Of a stretch of 64,000 nucleotides of DNA, positions 32,650-41,099 are shown in pieces. Positions within the stretch are counted from its first letter, which is position 1. Each line of letters begins with the position of its first letter. The stretch spans positions 124,001-188,000 of the forward strand of contig CAJNDS010000224.1 of the NCBI GenBank assembly GCA_905221605.1, in the 5' to 3' direction. The DNA comes from Symbiodinium natans. Taxonomy: Eukaryota > Sar > Dinophyceae > Suessiales > Symbiodiniaceae. The notes beneath the pieces were generated by a model. It did no database searches and was not told the DNA's origin. It saw only the letters and a program-made list of their open reading frames with translations. Both the position numbers and the translations under genes were made by a program.

Positions 32650-35600
32650 GCTGAACCATTTCAAATTGCCAGGTCGACCGAGTGGACCGGGTCCACTGGC
32701 CCCAGCAACTTGCCAGCCCTTATGCAGCTCTGAGTACTGCACAAGGCTAGAGGTACACGTCAGGAATCGTCAGGATGTAGGGTTAGGGTTAAGAACTGCC
32801 AAGGGGACCGAGAAGCCAAGAGGAGCTGCAAGTTGCAAGTACCATTTGGCTGAACTACAGGAGGCAGATGTTATCAAGAAGATCACCGGGCATCCCGGGA
32901 GAACAGCAAACCTTGAGCACTCTGCAGAATGCCAATTCACCGGGCTTTGGAGAGCCAGTAGGTCAAGTGGATGAAGCTTGCGAGAAGCAAGGTCAATAGA
33001 ACTGTAGATACAGAAAGCAATGCAAGTTCAGTATCAGCCCATACGTACACAACTGAGAATCGACCAATACATGAATTTGTGAAGGGCTCAGCTTTGACTT
33101 AGGTGTCTCGTTTTATCACTTGTTCGAGAAAGTTGCCAGGTCTCTTGGGGCAGCCTCCTTTCCCCCCTCCCACTGTGCTTGATCCATGTCATATAGTGCG
33201 GAGATGCGAGGGCTCGGCCTTGATCAGCACGAAATGTAGTCTTGAGGTTGATCATGGGGATCCTTTTTCTCTTTCATTCCAGGTGAATGCAAATGCGACA
33301 CGGGCTTATTTGAAGAAGGCAGGGGGGTGCTCTGAAGCAGCCGGAGGGCTTGTGAAGATCTTCGCGTTCTAAGGGTTCACGTGGGAGTCCAAGACCTTGT
33401 CAGGTGGCCTTTGCATTGCTTGCGACATCGGCTACTACTGTGATGGTTCCGGAGAGAAGCAGGCGTGTCCATCCAACTCCACTACTTCCAGAACAAAAGC
33501 TTTCGGCAGCCAGGAGTGCGTCTGCAAGCCCGGTTACCAGAGAACAGGCACGTCATGCCAACCTTGTCCAAGAGAGTTTTACAAGCCCGGCGATGGCGAT
33601 GAGCAATGCTCAGACAGATGTCCGCCAGGCGCGGACAGCGAGCTTGGGGCTGTGCGGCGAGACGACTGCTTCTGCAAGCCGAACCATACTGCAGAGCTTG
33701 ATGAACGGGGCGATTTGGCAGGCTGCGCCAACTGCCTCTTCTACAGTGGTTTGACTTGTCCAGGTGGCTTCGAGAAAAATGGTTCTTCCCATGCGCAGCC
33801 GCTTGCAAAGGAAGGCTGGTTCAGAACTGGCAACATCACAGCGATCGAATGTACGATTCTTCAAGCTAACAGCACAAGCGTTTGCATAGGAGGCACCGAG
33901 GAGTGTCAAGCAGAACCTGGCCAAGGACGATGCAGTGGAGATTTCCCGAATGAATGTGTACAAGGCTCCACAGGGGTTCTCTGCGGGGAGTGCTCTGAGG
34001 GGTACGCCCGAGAGTTGCGCATGGAGCCCTGCACCTCTTGCATCAAACAGAATATGGCTTGGCTCCTTGCCACGATCCTTTTCGACATGGTTCAAATTTC
34101 CGGCTTGAATTTTGCCATGGCGTGGATCGTGGCGAGGGGAGCTAGCCAAGTGAAGTTTGCACTGCATTCAGCCATGATTCGGCAAGTGCTACATTGGAAA
34201 AATGCCTGCTCTATCCTCACAGATTTTGAGCTGGACCGTCTACTGCCATTTCCATGGTCGGAAAGACAGGCGGAGGCAGAAGACAGATGCGCTGGTGCAT
34301 CATGTTCACTATTGAGGTTCCCGTGGCCTCGGGAACTCAAGGCTGCGCTGGATGACTTCTTCACGATGCTGGACGTACTTCCATCGGCCAATGTGTACTT
34401 TTCGATCGCTTGCCGGTCTGAAAAGCTATTCGACGACAAAGACGACAAAGTGCATGCAAAGAGGCTCGTACCATCGCTGTATTATCTCGGTCTACCCATC
34501 CTGTCAGCCACATGCACAATCCTTCTTTGCGGCATCCTCGTCTACATTGTGGTCCCGTCGGGAAAGAAATGCGGCATTTTTTTCAGCGAGGCAGCTCGGG
34601 AAACTGGGCCCTGTTAGACAAGTTTTAAGTTCCAATCCAGACAGTGCTTCCCCGCTTTGAAAGGTTTATTCACCCCCCCCCCCCCCCCCCCCCCCCTTCC
34701 CTTCCCTTTGGCCCAGGAAAAAGTGAAGCGAGCAGCGCTTTCTCGGTCACTGACTGCAGCAGTTCAGGAGGCGGTCGCAGACCCCAGCACCCTGCATGAA
34801 ATATGGGAGTTTTTGTCGAAAGGTGTTTCGCCCCCGTGTACATTTCTGATTGATAATTGAGACTTAGAGCTCGTTGTATGCTCGCAATCAACTGTGTTGA
34901 CTCTAGCCTCGACATCTTTTGCGCTGATACAATATGTTCGCAGGTGTACGAAAGGTCACGCTGCCTGCAACCAGATCGCTAGCTGCCAATGGAGCGGCAT
35001 AGGGCTGGCCGCTACTTACCCAATACCCTCTTAGACCGGAGGCAATGCTATCTTGAAATCTTCAAAATGATTTCCATGAGTACATCAACTCGTCTCGGCA
35101 GTGGTACGGCTATTTGTTGTGGCACACGATCTGTTTATCTAATCCGGCAAATGTTGCTGCATTCGGCAACCCTTGGATTGCCGAAACAAAGACCTTTGTG
35201 GCAGAGCTCAAAGCAAAGACCAATGTTGCGAGTGGGAGCAGAAGTGAACTAAGTTGTTTGTTGGTGAATGATGGGGAGCGGCGATCCTCAGTGACAAAAG
35301 CCCAAAGCCTTCTTTTTCATTTTTTGTGGGGTGTTTACGACTTCGCCTCTCTGTAACTCCCCAATATCATGTGATTCTGTCGTCATTGTGTTATCGCATT
35401 TTATGCTCCCGGTTCTCACTCCCACATGTCAACCTGTCACGTGTTCACATCGAGATCAATGCGCATCGCAGGAATTTGTATAGTTCAAGAATCTTCGCAG
35501 AACGACATTCCTAATTGCACCCAAACATGATGTTGTGCCAGGAAGTTAATTTTCGGGTTATGCGTTGGGGAAAACTGTCAGGGACTGCAGATGGGGCATC

Positions 35601-38600
35601 CAAACCTAGCTAAGGCTCGCATCTTTCCAAGCGGCTGTCTGATATGGCAGAAGGCTGGTTGGGCGCTCCCAAAAGCTTTGCCGTGCATGAAATAAAAGAA
35701 GTGCATTGCACAGGAAACCCAGGTAACCCTAAAAGTTTTAACCCTAAAGGCCTAAAGGCCTAAAGGCCTAAAGGCCTAAAGGCCTAAAGGCCTAAAGGCC
35801 TAAAGGCCTAAAGGCCTAAAGGCCTAAAGGCCTAAAGGCCTAAAGGCCTAAAGGCCTAAAGGCCTAAAGGCCTGTGCTGGCTTTTGCTGATGAATGCCCT
35901 CCCTGAAAGGGTTGGATGCGGCAGACTGGGACATCCCCGACGAAGTGTTGACCAACGGGGTGCCAATTTCTGATTTGCAGGCAGTCACCAGCCTTGACAA
36001 GACGGAGGGGCGTCTCAAAGTTGTCCGTTGTCGGATAAACCCTAGATCCTAGATCCTAAACCCTAAACCCTAAACCCTAAACCCTAAACCCTAAACCCTA
36101 AACCCTAAACCCTAAACCCTAAACCCTAAACCCTAAACCCTAACCCTAAACCCTAAACCCTAAACCCCAAACCCTAAACCCTAAACCCTAAGGGTTTCAG
36201 TCTTTGGGATGCCTCATGTAGGGGCCCACGACATCACCGCCAATTTAGCAGGATCTGTGTTGATGGGACACCCAAAGCGGTTTGTGACCCAAAACTCATC
36301 CCCAGTGTAGACCGCCATGAACAGACCGCCTATGAATAGTCAGAGCCATTCTTCCGCTTTTGGACACTACAAGCCTGCTGAACCATGTGCGCTCGCAGGT
36401 GAGCTGCCAGTTTGAATGAAGATTTGGTCATCACCGAACCTGAATTCTTTCTTCTTGCTGTGTTCACAAAGCAGGACGCAGGCTTCGTACCCATTCATAC
36501 TACCGGTCAGCCCCAGTGTGCAAATTGGCGTCGTGATCGTCGGTGCATCGTCGCACTATCGAACCTCGCCTCACCCGCTCCGAGCATAAGCGTTGGATCC
36601 AGCTAGGACCGTACGCGCAGCCTTTCCAGGAACGATCCTTGTAGCTTACACATTCTGGTCAACATTGAGCACATGAAAGCCAAATACAACACTCACTTGT
36701 GGCTCGGGGCGCGTCCTGTGGGTTTGGCTCCACGTTCCCTGTCATTAGCTCACTCACTTGTGTCTCAGGGCGTGTCCGCGCTGTCCAGGGGTGCATTAGT
36801 TTTGTCGTGCACATTGCGTGCAAAGCAGAGAAACCATGGGACACGATAGTTCTTCACCCTCGGTGTTGGGTTGTTAGATTTTCAACTAAACCCCTCTCGC
36901 TCATCACCCGTATCCCACCCCAGAGTATCCCCAGAGTGTCCCTGGAGTGCCCAAATGTAAAGTATCCTGGGAGAGTCCGTGGAGTGCCCAACCCCAGAGT
37001 CTTCCTTGAGCGCCCAGCCCCAGAGGGTCCCAAGAGATTCCCCCTGGAGTGCCTGGTTTTTTGTACGCGGCGGCCTGGCCCAAAACAGGAAAAACCGATT
37101 CTGTTTTTTAAGTGGGCCAAGTCAAAAAGAACACGGGCACCGAGCTGGGCAAGGCGAGTGACCTAAGAGACCTAAACTGGCCTAGACATTGATTTCCAAG
37201 GCTCTCAACGGCCAAATGGCAGAGTCACTGCTTCATCGGCTGGCTCTGGGCGCGTTTACCTGGAAGCTTCGAGGTGGGTTTTGGCTTCAGCTTGTTTACT
37301 TCGGGAGCTAAGGTCCCTTTGCCCGGTCTGGCAGTTTGTGACCATTAGGTATGAGGAGGCTTTAGAACCATGGTTCAGGCATGCCGCATGACCTGCTGTG
37401 GTGCTTCAACGGTACCAAATGGTGCTAGGATGGTGAGGAACATGTTTCAGAGCCTTCAAGATTGCTTTCTGACCGTCTAGCAGCCATGTTTGCCCGTGCC
37501 TTGTATAAGCAAATGGTTGTACATGTTTGCTTTTTGCAGTAGATTTTTCCCGATCCCACGCTCCAGACCACGATCCCCTGCACACCAAACTGCATCTCTG
37601 ATTCAGGCCATTTTGAAGCAAACGCAGGCCGACATCGTTTGAACGCAGAGGATGTCGCCATGGCTCTTGCATGTGCAGGACTTTCAAGCACCCAGCTGCA
37701 GGCCGCAGTAGAAGACGAGAATACCAGCCAGGCTTTTATAGACAAGGTGTGCCAAGACACCCGCAAGAGGGCTGCAGAAGCCACCGTGTGGCAGTGCACC
37801 GATGCCCGGGAGCTCGACTTTGCTTTCTTTACCCCCTTTCCACGTCCTCGCATGTTGCTGCACCAAGCTATGCCAGTCATATGGTTGACTCAGCTTGCGC
37901 TGTGGCCAACGTTGCTGTCCAAGTTCCTTCAGATGATCCGCTGCGTGCCAATGCGGGAAGACTTGTTGCAGGAAACGAAGTCTGTACAGCGCTTGGCTTT
38001 GCATCCAGACGTGAAGTGCTGGAAGGAAGATCACTTTGCTTTGGTCGCAGTTGCCTTCACAGGATTATCTCTGTGGTGCGTGGGTGTTCCCTTATTGCTC
38101 TTTATTCAGATCTGGAAACTGAAGGATCGACAAGATGCAAACAACTACCGTAGGTACGGCTTCTTCATCCGAGGTCTAGAGCCAAGATACTGGTATTGGG
38201 ACATTCTTGTGAAGAGGGCAGACACCTGTTTGATGCTATTGGTGGCGAACACATCTATAGCGGATGACAACAATGCCAAGTTGCTCCTATTTCCGTTGAT
38301 TTCTGGGCTAATGCTCGCAATCAATAACTGGTACAAGCCTTATTCAAACGGCCAGGCCCAGATTTTGGACTACATTGAATTCATCCTGCTGCTCACAAGG
38401 TTTGTACTCTTTAGCAGCGTTTCTGCGTTGCTTATCTTCTTCCCCGGAGAAGAAGCTGTTTCCGTTGTGGGCGGGCTCCTGCTTGGGATGCTTGGCGCTT
38501 CCGCATTTTACGCCGGTCTACAGACTTTGGCGCAAGCATTGCGCAGTTCCGCAGGTCTCAGCAGCGAGCAACACCACTTCCACGGGAAAGAGGACACATG

Positions 38601-38637
38601 TAGCTTCATGTTACGTTCCTGGAACTGTGCACAGTAG
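24749..38637 (+). CDS. Modular cysteine-rich membrane receptor-like gene A
   Basis: About 20 exons read left to right as one protein: a Ser/Thr-rich stalk; an ephrin-receptor-like cysteine-rich segment (GCC2/GCC3 type); several modules of about 110 residues ending L-C-W-C; more cysteine-rich segments; an alpha/beta module; a membrane bundle; a cytosolic loop; and a C-terminal membrane bundle with RRYGFFIRGLEPRYWYWD. Alveolate surface proteins with cysteine-rich repeats and a similar membrane end are known; no ligand is known here. The part from 32.6 kb on is duplicated as gene B. Possible damage: an in-frame TAG at 37540-37542 if the last exon begins at the TTTTTGCAG acceptor, and a telomeric array near 36 kb. 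The first exon and signal peptide were not found. 26.5-29.1 kb has no placed exon. Splitting into two genes is possible. Confidence 0.65.
25664..26237 (+). CDS. Gene A exons 2-3: L-C-W-C module 2
   Basis: Exon 2 (25664-25736) encodes VSGPFGQQLFACIRGQVC and SLQLQ. Exon 3 (25895 onward) continues GGLSESNQVAVRFDGCG, GYDLCWCSGPHC, VGKLRIEGP and SCSVGQHC. The join Q-G-G-G-L aligns without gaps to L-G-F-S-L in module 1, fixing a 158-bp intron with a GC donor (25737) and a GCAG acceptor (25894). The 3' end is uncertain between 26220 and 26240. Confidence 0.7.
26320..26480 (+). CDS. Gene A exon 4: start of module 3
   Basis: The frame reads SIRAVRPRMGDRVMVLTACS, which matches the GD-x(4)-L-x(2)-C part of modules 1 and 2. 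It then runs into a segment without the L-C-W-C end, so the module is truncated or continues in an exon I cannot place. Both boundaries are approximate. Confidence 0.5.
26481..27528. other. Probable intron of gene A, low complexity
   Basis: A TACTACCACCACTACC-type repeat (26645-26800), then sequence without recognisable exons. A minus-strand frame (27024-27383) of 119 codons has no family match and no conserved counterpart. Confidence 0.4.
27529..27626 (-). repeat. Interstitial telomeric array (CCCTAAA)n, degenerate
   Basis: CCCTAAACCCTAAACCC with CCCTGAA, CCCTTAA and CCTTAAA variants, ending CCCTAACCCG. Confidence 0.9.
27643..27930 (+). CDS. Hypothetical 95-aa ORF inside gene A
   Basis: The frame opens with GTG and encodes FTLIQGETSFLITDPLCIQK then LEGWNRFSLKIK. 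Composition looks protein-like but third positions are less GC-rich than in gene A exons. No copy is seen in unit B, which lacks this region. It could be an exon of gene A, a separate small gene, or chance. Confidence 0.25.
   Translation: MVKHLVFTLIQGETSFLITDPLCIQKFALNFSYMLQNTIFLELYKAFICARVPAEEDNLKHICQLEGWNRFSLKIKSQEFTCWQYALFRIVKNDV
27931..29121. other. Probable intron of gene A
   Basis: Short frames only. The doublet GTCTTTGACATCTTG(C/G) at 28297 and 28311 is a local duplication. No exon could be aligned to the modules. Confidence 0.4.
29122..29824 (+). CDS. Gene A exons with L-C-W-C modules 4 and 5
   Basis: Exon 29122-29248 ends a module (KDDVGFAFTANSTAAL, FRLCFCRPEPDLQ). Exon 29353 to about 29450 begins ACDSSTVFRASVGLMVVQGP and FECGAGRC, matching LACDSLEAFQILAGQ and VSGPF in module 1. 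Exon 29559 to about 29824 encodes GIALSAGDSFLLTFDSC and AVYKLCWCPSSANC. The intron 29249-29352 (104 bp, GC-AG) is exact and is bordered by AGGCATGCG and AGGCGTGCG. The next intron has an uncertain donor because the frame between GAGRC and CEIAL can be joined in more than one way. Confidence 0.65.
30237..30458 (+). CDS. Gene A exon: ephrin-receptor-like cysteine-rich segment
   Basis: The frame reads QRCAECGRGFYCPGGHQN, SCPVGKTTTRTNTTSSADC, LCDHGYEASSGTCVPCAW, a clean GCC2/GCC3-type pattern (C-x2-C-x-x-G-F-Y-C). The exon starts near an acceptor at about 30236. Its 3' end lies before the TAG at 30459. A segment AGSISLNCPSGRFF at about 29965-30005 probably belongs to the exon before. Confidence 0.65.
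30838..30930 (+). CDS. Gene A exon: cysteine-rich GFYKP segment
   Basis: GAVGFYKPTAGDSGCTPCS resembles REFYKPGDGDEQCSDRC in the exon at 33404. It is likely another half-unit of the cysteine-rich repeat. The boundaries are approximate (CAG acceptor at 30842). Confidence 0.5.
30931..31336. other. Probable intron
   Basis: No aligned exon. The minus-strand frames here have no recognisable content. Confidence 0.35.
31337..32130 (+). CDS. Gene A exons: alpha/beta module before the membrane
   Basis: Exon 31337 to about 31640 encodes VPAVAFNVSLRATSGG and then KLESALLRGVSEATGMDS and TSIEVTI. The exon from 31791 gives ARRLSGGFLVTVVIKYRS. The exon from 31975 gives ALAMWAEQDLDERTIEDA and RIEAISELVV. 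The order strand-helix-strand, then RRLSGG and strand, then helix, resembles membrane-proximal ferredoxin-like or SEA-type folds, but this is a pattern impression only. Acceptors GAGCCAG (31790) and CTTTCTCAG (31974) are clear; donors are not. Confidence 0.5.
32246..32541 (+). CDS. Gene A exons: cysteine-rich segment
   Basis: Exon 32246-32341 encodes VMECPRNSARPPGAMVLQ, CVCLPGYGYDS and is followed by GTGAGA. The exon from about 32460 encodes ECDPCQRGEYKSTLADEN and CVKCG. These are typical half-units of the ephrin-receptor-like repeat. A short piece FGTCV near 32399 may belong between them. Confidence 0.55.
32577..32649. repeat. (TA)n microsatellite, left edge of the A/B duplication
   Basis: TATATA tract in an intron of gene A. 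Homology with unit B starts at its right edge (GCTGAACCATTTC), which in B lies just beyond the assembly gap. Confidence 0.85.
32650..33282. other. Intron of gene A, shared with unit B
   Basis: Matches 45118-45687 with small indels. No conserved frame is seen, consistent with an intron. Confidence 0.6.
33283..33318 (+). CDS. Gene A 36-bp mini-exon
   Basis: After CATTCCAG the exon reads (G)ECKCDTGLFEE(G), an EGF-like or ephrin-receptor-like cysteine pair. In gene B the same exon (45688-45723) reads ECKCNAGLFDAG. Phase joins perfectly to the next exon through a GC donor. Confidence 0.7.
33404..34617 (+). CDS. Gene A long exon: cysteine-rich segment and first membrane bundle
   Basis: It starts after TTGTCAG with GGLCIACDIGYYCDGSGE and ECVCKPGYQRTGTSC. 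About 200 residues of cysteine-rich ectodomain follow, with CGECSEGYA and CTSCIKQN. Then a membrane segment (MAWLLATILFDMVQISG, LNFAMAWIVA), a loop with FPWSERQAEAED, and another membrane helix (LGLPILSATCTILLCGILVY) followed by PSGKK. Compared with gene B it has 18 extra residues (a second REFYKPGDGD unit) and three more near DDKDDK; both differences are in frame. The splice donor is probably before the TAG at 34615; GAG-GCAGCTCGG near 34590 keeps phase with the next exon. Confidence 0.85.
34673..34700. repeat. C-run forming the polypyrimidine tract
   Basis: About 24 C then CCTTCCCTTCCC before the acceptor GGCCCAG (34716). In gene B the tract is longer and interrupted (47034-47100). Confidence 0.7.
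34717..34822 (+). CDS. Gene A exon: basic cytosolic loop
   Basis: EKVKRAALSRSLTAAVQEAV and TLHEIWEFLSK form a helical basic loop between the two membrane bundles. The exon is exactly 106 bases in both A and B (47131-47236), phase 0 to 1, followed by GTGTTT. Confidence 0.75.
35050..35260 (+). CDS. Gene A exon: membrane-proximal segment
   Basis: The frame reads DFHEYINSSRQWYGYLLW, HTICLSNPANVAAFG, WIAETKTFVAELKAKTN. In gene B the matching stretch has a 4-base difference upstream, then is split by a 1.2 kb insertion. The start is uncertain because a TGA lies upstream in frame. Confidence 0.45.
35261..35740. other. Intron of gene A
   Basis: Homologous to 48890-49255 in unit B. No conserved frame. 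Confidence 0.45.
35741..35875. repeat. (AAAGGCCT)n octamer array, specific to copy A
   Basis: About 16 copies of an octamer that contains the palindrome AGGCCT, preceded by telomere-like AACCCTAAAAG. Unit B has only CATCCTAAAGCCTG at the same place (49261). Confidence 0.9.
35897..36020 (+). CDS. Gene A exon: acidic loop
   Basis: DAADWDIPDEVLTNGVPI, SDLQAVTSLDKTEGRLKV. Gene B has the same peptide with one change (SELQ) at 49310-49430. In B the frame continues (AVRFRIRFAYIM) into VSVFGLPHVG; in A a telomeric array begins just after KVV. Confidence 0.6.
36033..36192 (-). repeat. Interstitial telomeric array (CCCTAAA)n, specific to copy A
   Basis: Begins with CCTAGATCCTAGATCC variants, then about 19 units. 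Flanks align to a continuous sequence in unit B (around 49435-49465), so B is the empty site. Confidence 0.95.
36193..37540. other. Intron region of gene A
   Basis: Homologous to 49460-50935 in unit B, with a roughly 140-base difference near 36430/49730. GTATCCC-CCAGAGTGCCC-type direct repeats occupy 36900-37040 in A and a shorter version is in B (50240-50350). The +frame AGSVLMGHPKRF at 36255-36295 is interrupted by TAG in B, so it is not securely coding. Confidence 0.5.
37545..38637 (+). CDS. Gene A last exon: C-terminal membrane bundle
   Basis: The frame reads FPDPTLQTTIPCTPNCIS, LNAEDVAMALACAGLSST, RELDFAFFTPF, then helices around VIWLTQLALWPTLLS, LSLWCVGVPLLLFIQIW, the signature RRYGFFIRGLEPRYWYWD, CLMLLVANTS, LLLFPLISGLMLAINNWY, FILLLTRFVLFSSVSALL and GGLLLGMLGASAFYAGL, ending near HHFHGKED. 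Gene B differs at few residues and by one in-frame codon near the end. If the exon begins at TTTTTGCAG (37539), codon 1 would be TAG, whereas B has TAC; a later acceptor (CTCCAG at 37566) avoids this. The last 30 residues may be intronic. Confidence 0.85.
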
Positions 38638-38669
38638 CCCAAATCTAGCTTTGCTGAACGGATTTGATG

Positions 38670-39365
38670 CAGGCGTGCAGGTGGCATGCAGGAGGGGTAG
38701 GTGGGGCAGTCTACGGGCCTCGTGTGCCCAAAAAGAAAAGATAAGCCAGACCCACTTTTGCAGACACGTTTTTCAAGGAATACAGTTCCTGTCCCTTGTG
38801 TAGTTGACACAGATCCTTGCAAGGACGAGAACTTGAAAGACGAACGTAGCGTATGTAGTGTACAGTGCGATTCCAAAGAATGCTCATGACGTCTGAGCAG
38901 GATCTCGAGAGGACACCTTTCAATCATTAGCCAAATGTTTCTCATTCAAGTGCTGCACAAGCCTCGGCAGTGCCAAATCATGTGAAGCGCGGGGGGAAAC
39001 TATGGCAACTATGGGAAATCCCTTGACATACGTTGTGGTTGAGGAATTGACCCACTGCGGTTGGGCGTATAGGACCTGATCCCGCCCGCCTGGCCCACCC
39101 TCCCGGAAACAGAATGTTACAGGTCCCGTCCTGTTGTAAGGATGAGGCCTTGGAAGTAGTGTATACTCCTGATGCCTGGGCAGGATGCCGAAAGGACACC
39201 TGTCAGTTTCAATCGTTAGCCAAACATTTCTCACTCAATTGTACAAGCCTTCTGATTCGGCAATGCCAAAACATGTGAAGCGCAGGGCCACAACAGAGAG
39301 GGGAAATTTCTATCTATTCTCAGAAAGCCTCCCAGCTTTCTGGGGTCTTCGCCGGTGTAATAGTT
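38670..39365. other. Unit A-specific spacer with a local duplication
   Basis: The block GAGCAGGAT..AGGACACC..CATGTGAAGCGC occurs at 38888-38995 and again at 39172-39290. It replaces the 5.5 kb present in unit B at the same place. No gene. Confidence 0.6.
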
Positions 39366-39788
39366 TTTTAAGCGACGTCGCGTTCAATTTGAATCCAACT
39401 TCATGCGCATTCAGCCGTGCCTTTTTCTGATTGTTGGGATGCCGTTGAGTTGGAAAGCCACCGTCACACTTAAGCCAATCGCGATCAGTTCAAAGCCCTA
39501 GATCGGATTGTTGTGATTAAGCAGGAGTTTGCGTGGCGAAGAACATCGACGTGGACCATGAGCACGGCTAAAGCTGTGAGTGCCTTCATTTTGGCAACAA
39601 GTATGAGCTTGGATCATTTGCAATATTTTGCCTGCTTGTATTGTAATTAGAAGTGCGGGTACTTGGCGAAAATATTTCGAAAACTCTATGCTCTGGTTGA
39701 GCGGACAACTCCAGGCCGCGTTCTGCCGTAAGATTTTCCTGCATAACTTCCTGCACATACTTCTTTGGCCTGTACCTGTGAAACCAAG

Positions 39789-40020
39789 GTGTCGTCCAGA
39801 AGCTGATGCGGTTTGCTTTAGATTCGCTTCTCCCCTTAGTTCAGCCTCAAGAAGGGCTCGTGTTATCATGGTCATTGCAAGATGCAAGACCAACCTTCGA
39901 AGTCGTTCCCGCCAGCCACCAGCCTTCTTCCTTTATCAGTTGCTTGCCTGCAAAAAGCACTAGGCTGGGAGGTTTTCGAGACTTGGTCCCCTGCATCAAG
40001 GCTTTAAGAATAAGATCCAC
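39789..40020 (+). CDS. Tail exon of unit A: VVQKLMRFALDSLLP
   Basis: After AACCAAG the frame reads VVQKLMRFALDSLLPLVQ, LVLSWSLQDARPTFEVVP and SSFISCLPAKS. The same frame is kept at 58020-58237 with a few replacements and no indel. It may be a cytoplasmic exon of the receptor or a separate gene. No family recognised. Confidence 0.45.
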
Positions 40021-40217
40021 ATCATGCAAAACGTCATGGAATGGGGGGCAGCTGAATGCTGATTTTGTGCACTGTCACTTTCAGGTCGATCCTTGACCAG
40101 TTTGTCAGTGCATTTATTCCGGCTTGACCTCATCACACAGCAAGACTCCATCTGGGCTGATTATTCAGCATTCGTGAACATTTGGGAGCATCAGTTTCTT
40201 TGTAGCATTTTGCAACC

Positions 40218-40262
40218 CCCCCCCCCCCCACTCCGCGAACCCCCCCCCACCCCCCCCCAACA
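40218..40262. repeat. C-rich tract specific to unit A
   Basis: C-runs between TTTTGCAA and ATTTTGTTTC; unit B has TTTTGCAACCCGATTTTG, so about 45 bases were gained or lost. Confidence 0.8.
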
Positions 40263-40339
40263 CACGATTTTGTTTCTGCCGTATAGCAGTGCCCACTAGT
40301 TTCTACATGTCAAATACTTCCATACTTCCAAAGTTAGAG

Positions 40340-40440
40340 CGACCAAGGCATGGACGGAAGGAGATTTTGACTTTGAACGTCCTGTGCGCACTTGCCGCTT
40401 CCAGCCGGGACCTTCCAACCGCTATCCTGAACTCTCAGCT
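40340..40440 (+). CDS. Tail exon of unit A: LCALAASS motif
   Basis: ERPRHGRKEILTLNVLCALA and SSRDLPTAI, with the same motif as tail gene 0 and the 58.5 kb copy. The frame stops or splices soon after. The overlapping +1 frame is also open, so the call rests on the motif match to 1656-2015. Confidence 0.45.
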
Positions 40441-40499
40441 AGGTGGGGGCGGGAGGGAGGTGATCCACAATAGTTGGGGGTTACAGGTTTGGGATTTGT

Positions 40500-40870
40500 A
40501 ATTTGGGCTTTTTGATTCGTAGGGTGGTTGACGTACAAGTACCACTTCCCTAAGAACACTGCCAGAAGTATCCGTTATGCCACTGTGACTCATGCTCCTG
40601 CTGACCTATTCGTCTCCTGCCGCGGACACGTACACCGGTTCTTCCTTGTCGTGGTCGGATTGCGCTTGCAATTGTTTGCCCCAGAGCACTGATACGATCA
40701 ACTTCGCAGGCCTTCCAGCTTGAAAGGTGGATTGAGGGCTTGCAACAAGTCAAAGCAGCTTATAGACTCAGACTCAGATCTGTAGATGCCAGACACTCAA
40801 GCCCGCACCCAGGGCACCGCGGTTCAAGGAATGGCTTCCTGATGAGGAGTTCGATCGCTTGTCACACTGG
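40500..40870. other. Spacer, shared with unit B
   Basis: Matches 58760-59160 with indels. No conserved frame found. Confidence 0.4.
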
Positions 40871-41075
40871 CTTTATGATTCCTTGATGAAGATGTCCTCG
40901 AACATGTTGGCCTGATAGCCCTGCAGCCTGATGTTGCACACTTTCAGAGCCTAATGCTTCCCAATCACTGTGCGTTGATCAGGTAGGTTAGCCATTAGCC
41001 GCCATTGATGCGACATGTAGAATGACAAGGTTCCGGTGAGTCTGTCAATGAATCTCTCTAGCGCAGCTTCCATTC
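40870..41075 (-). repeat. Dispersed family P, copy 2
   Basis: Minus strand reads ALERFIDRLTGTLSFYMSHQ, WRLMANLPDQRTVIGKH and, after one stop, ALKVCNIRLQGYQANMFEDI. It is the best preserved copy. Related to 19545-19800 and 59590-59680. A decayed coding sequence of unknown origin. Confidence 0.55.
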
Positions 41076-41099
41076 TCAGGTCTTCATCTTGTGAGAGGC

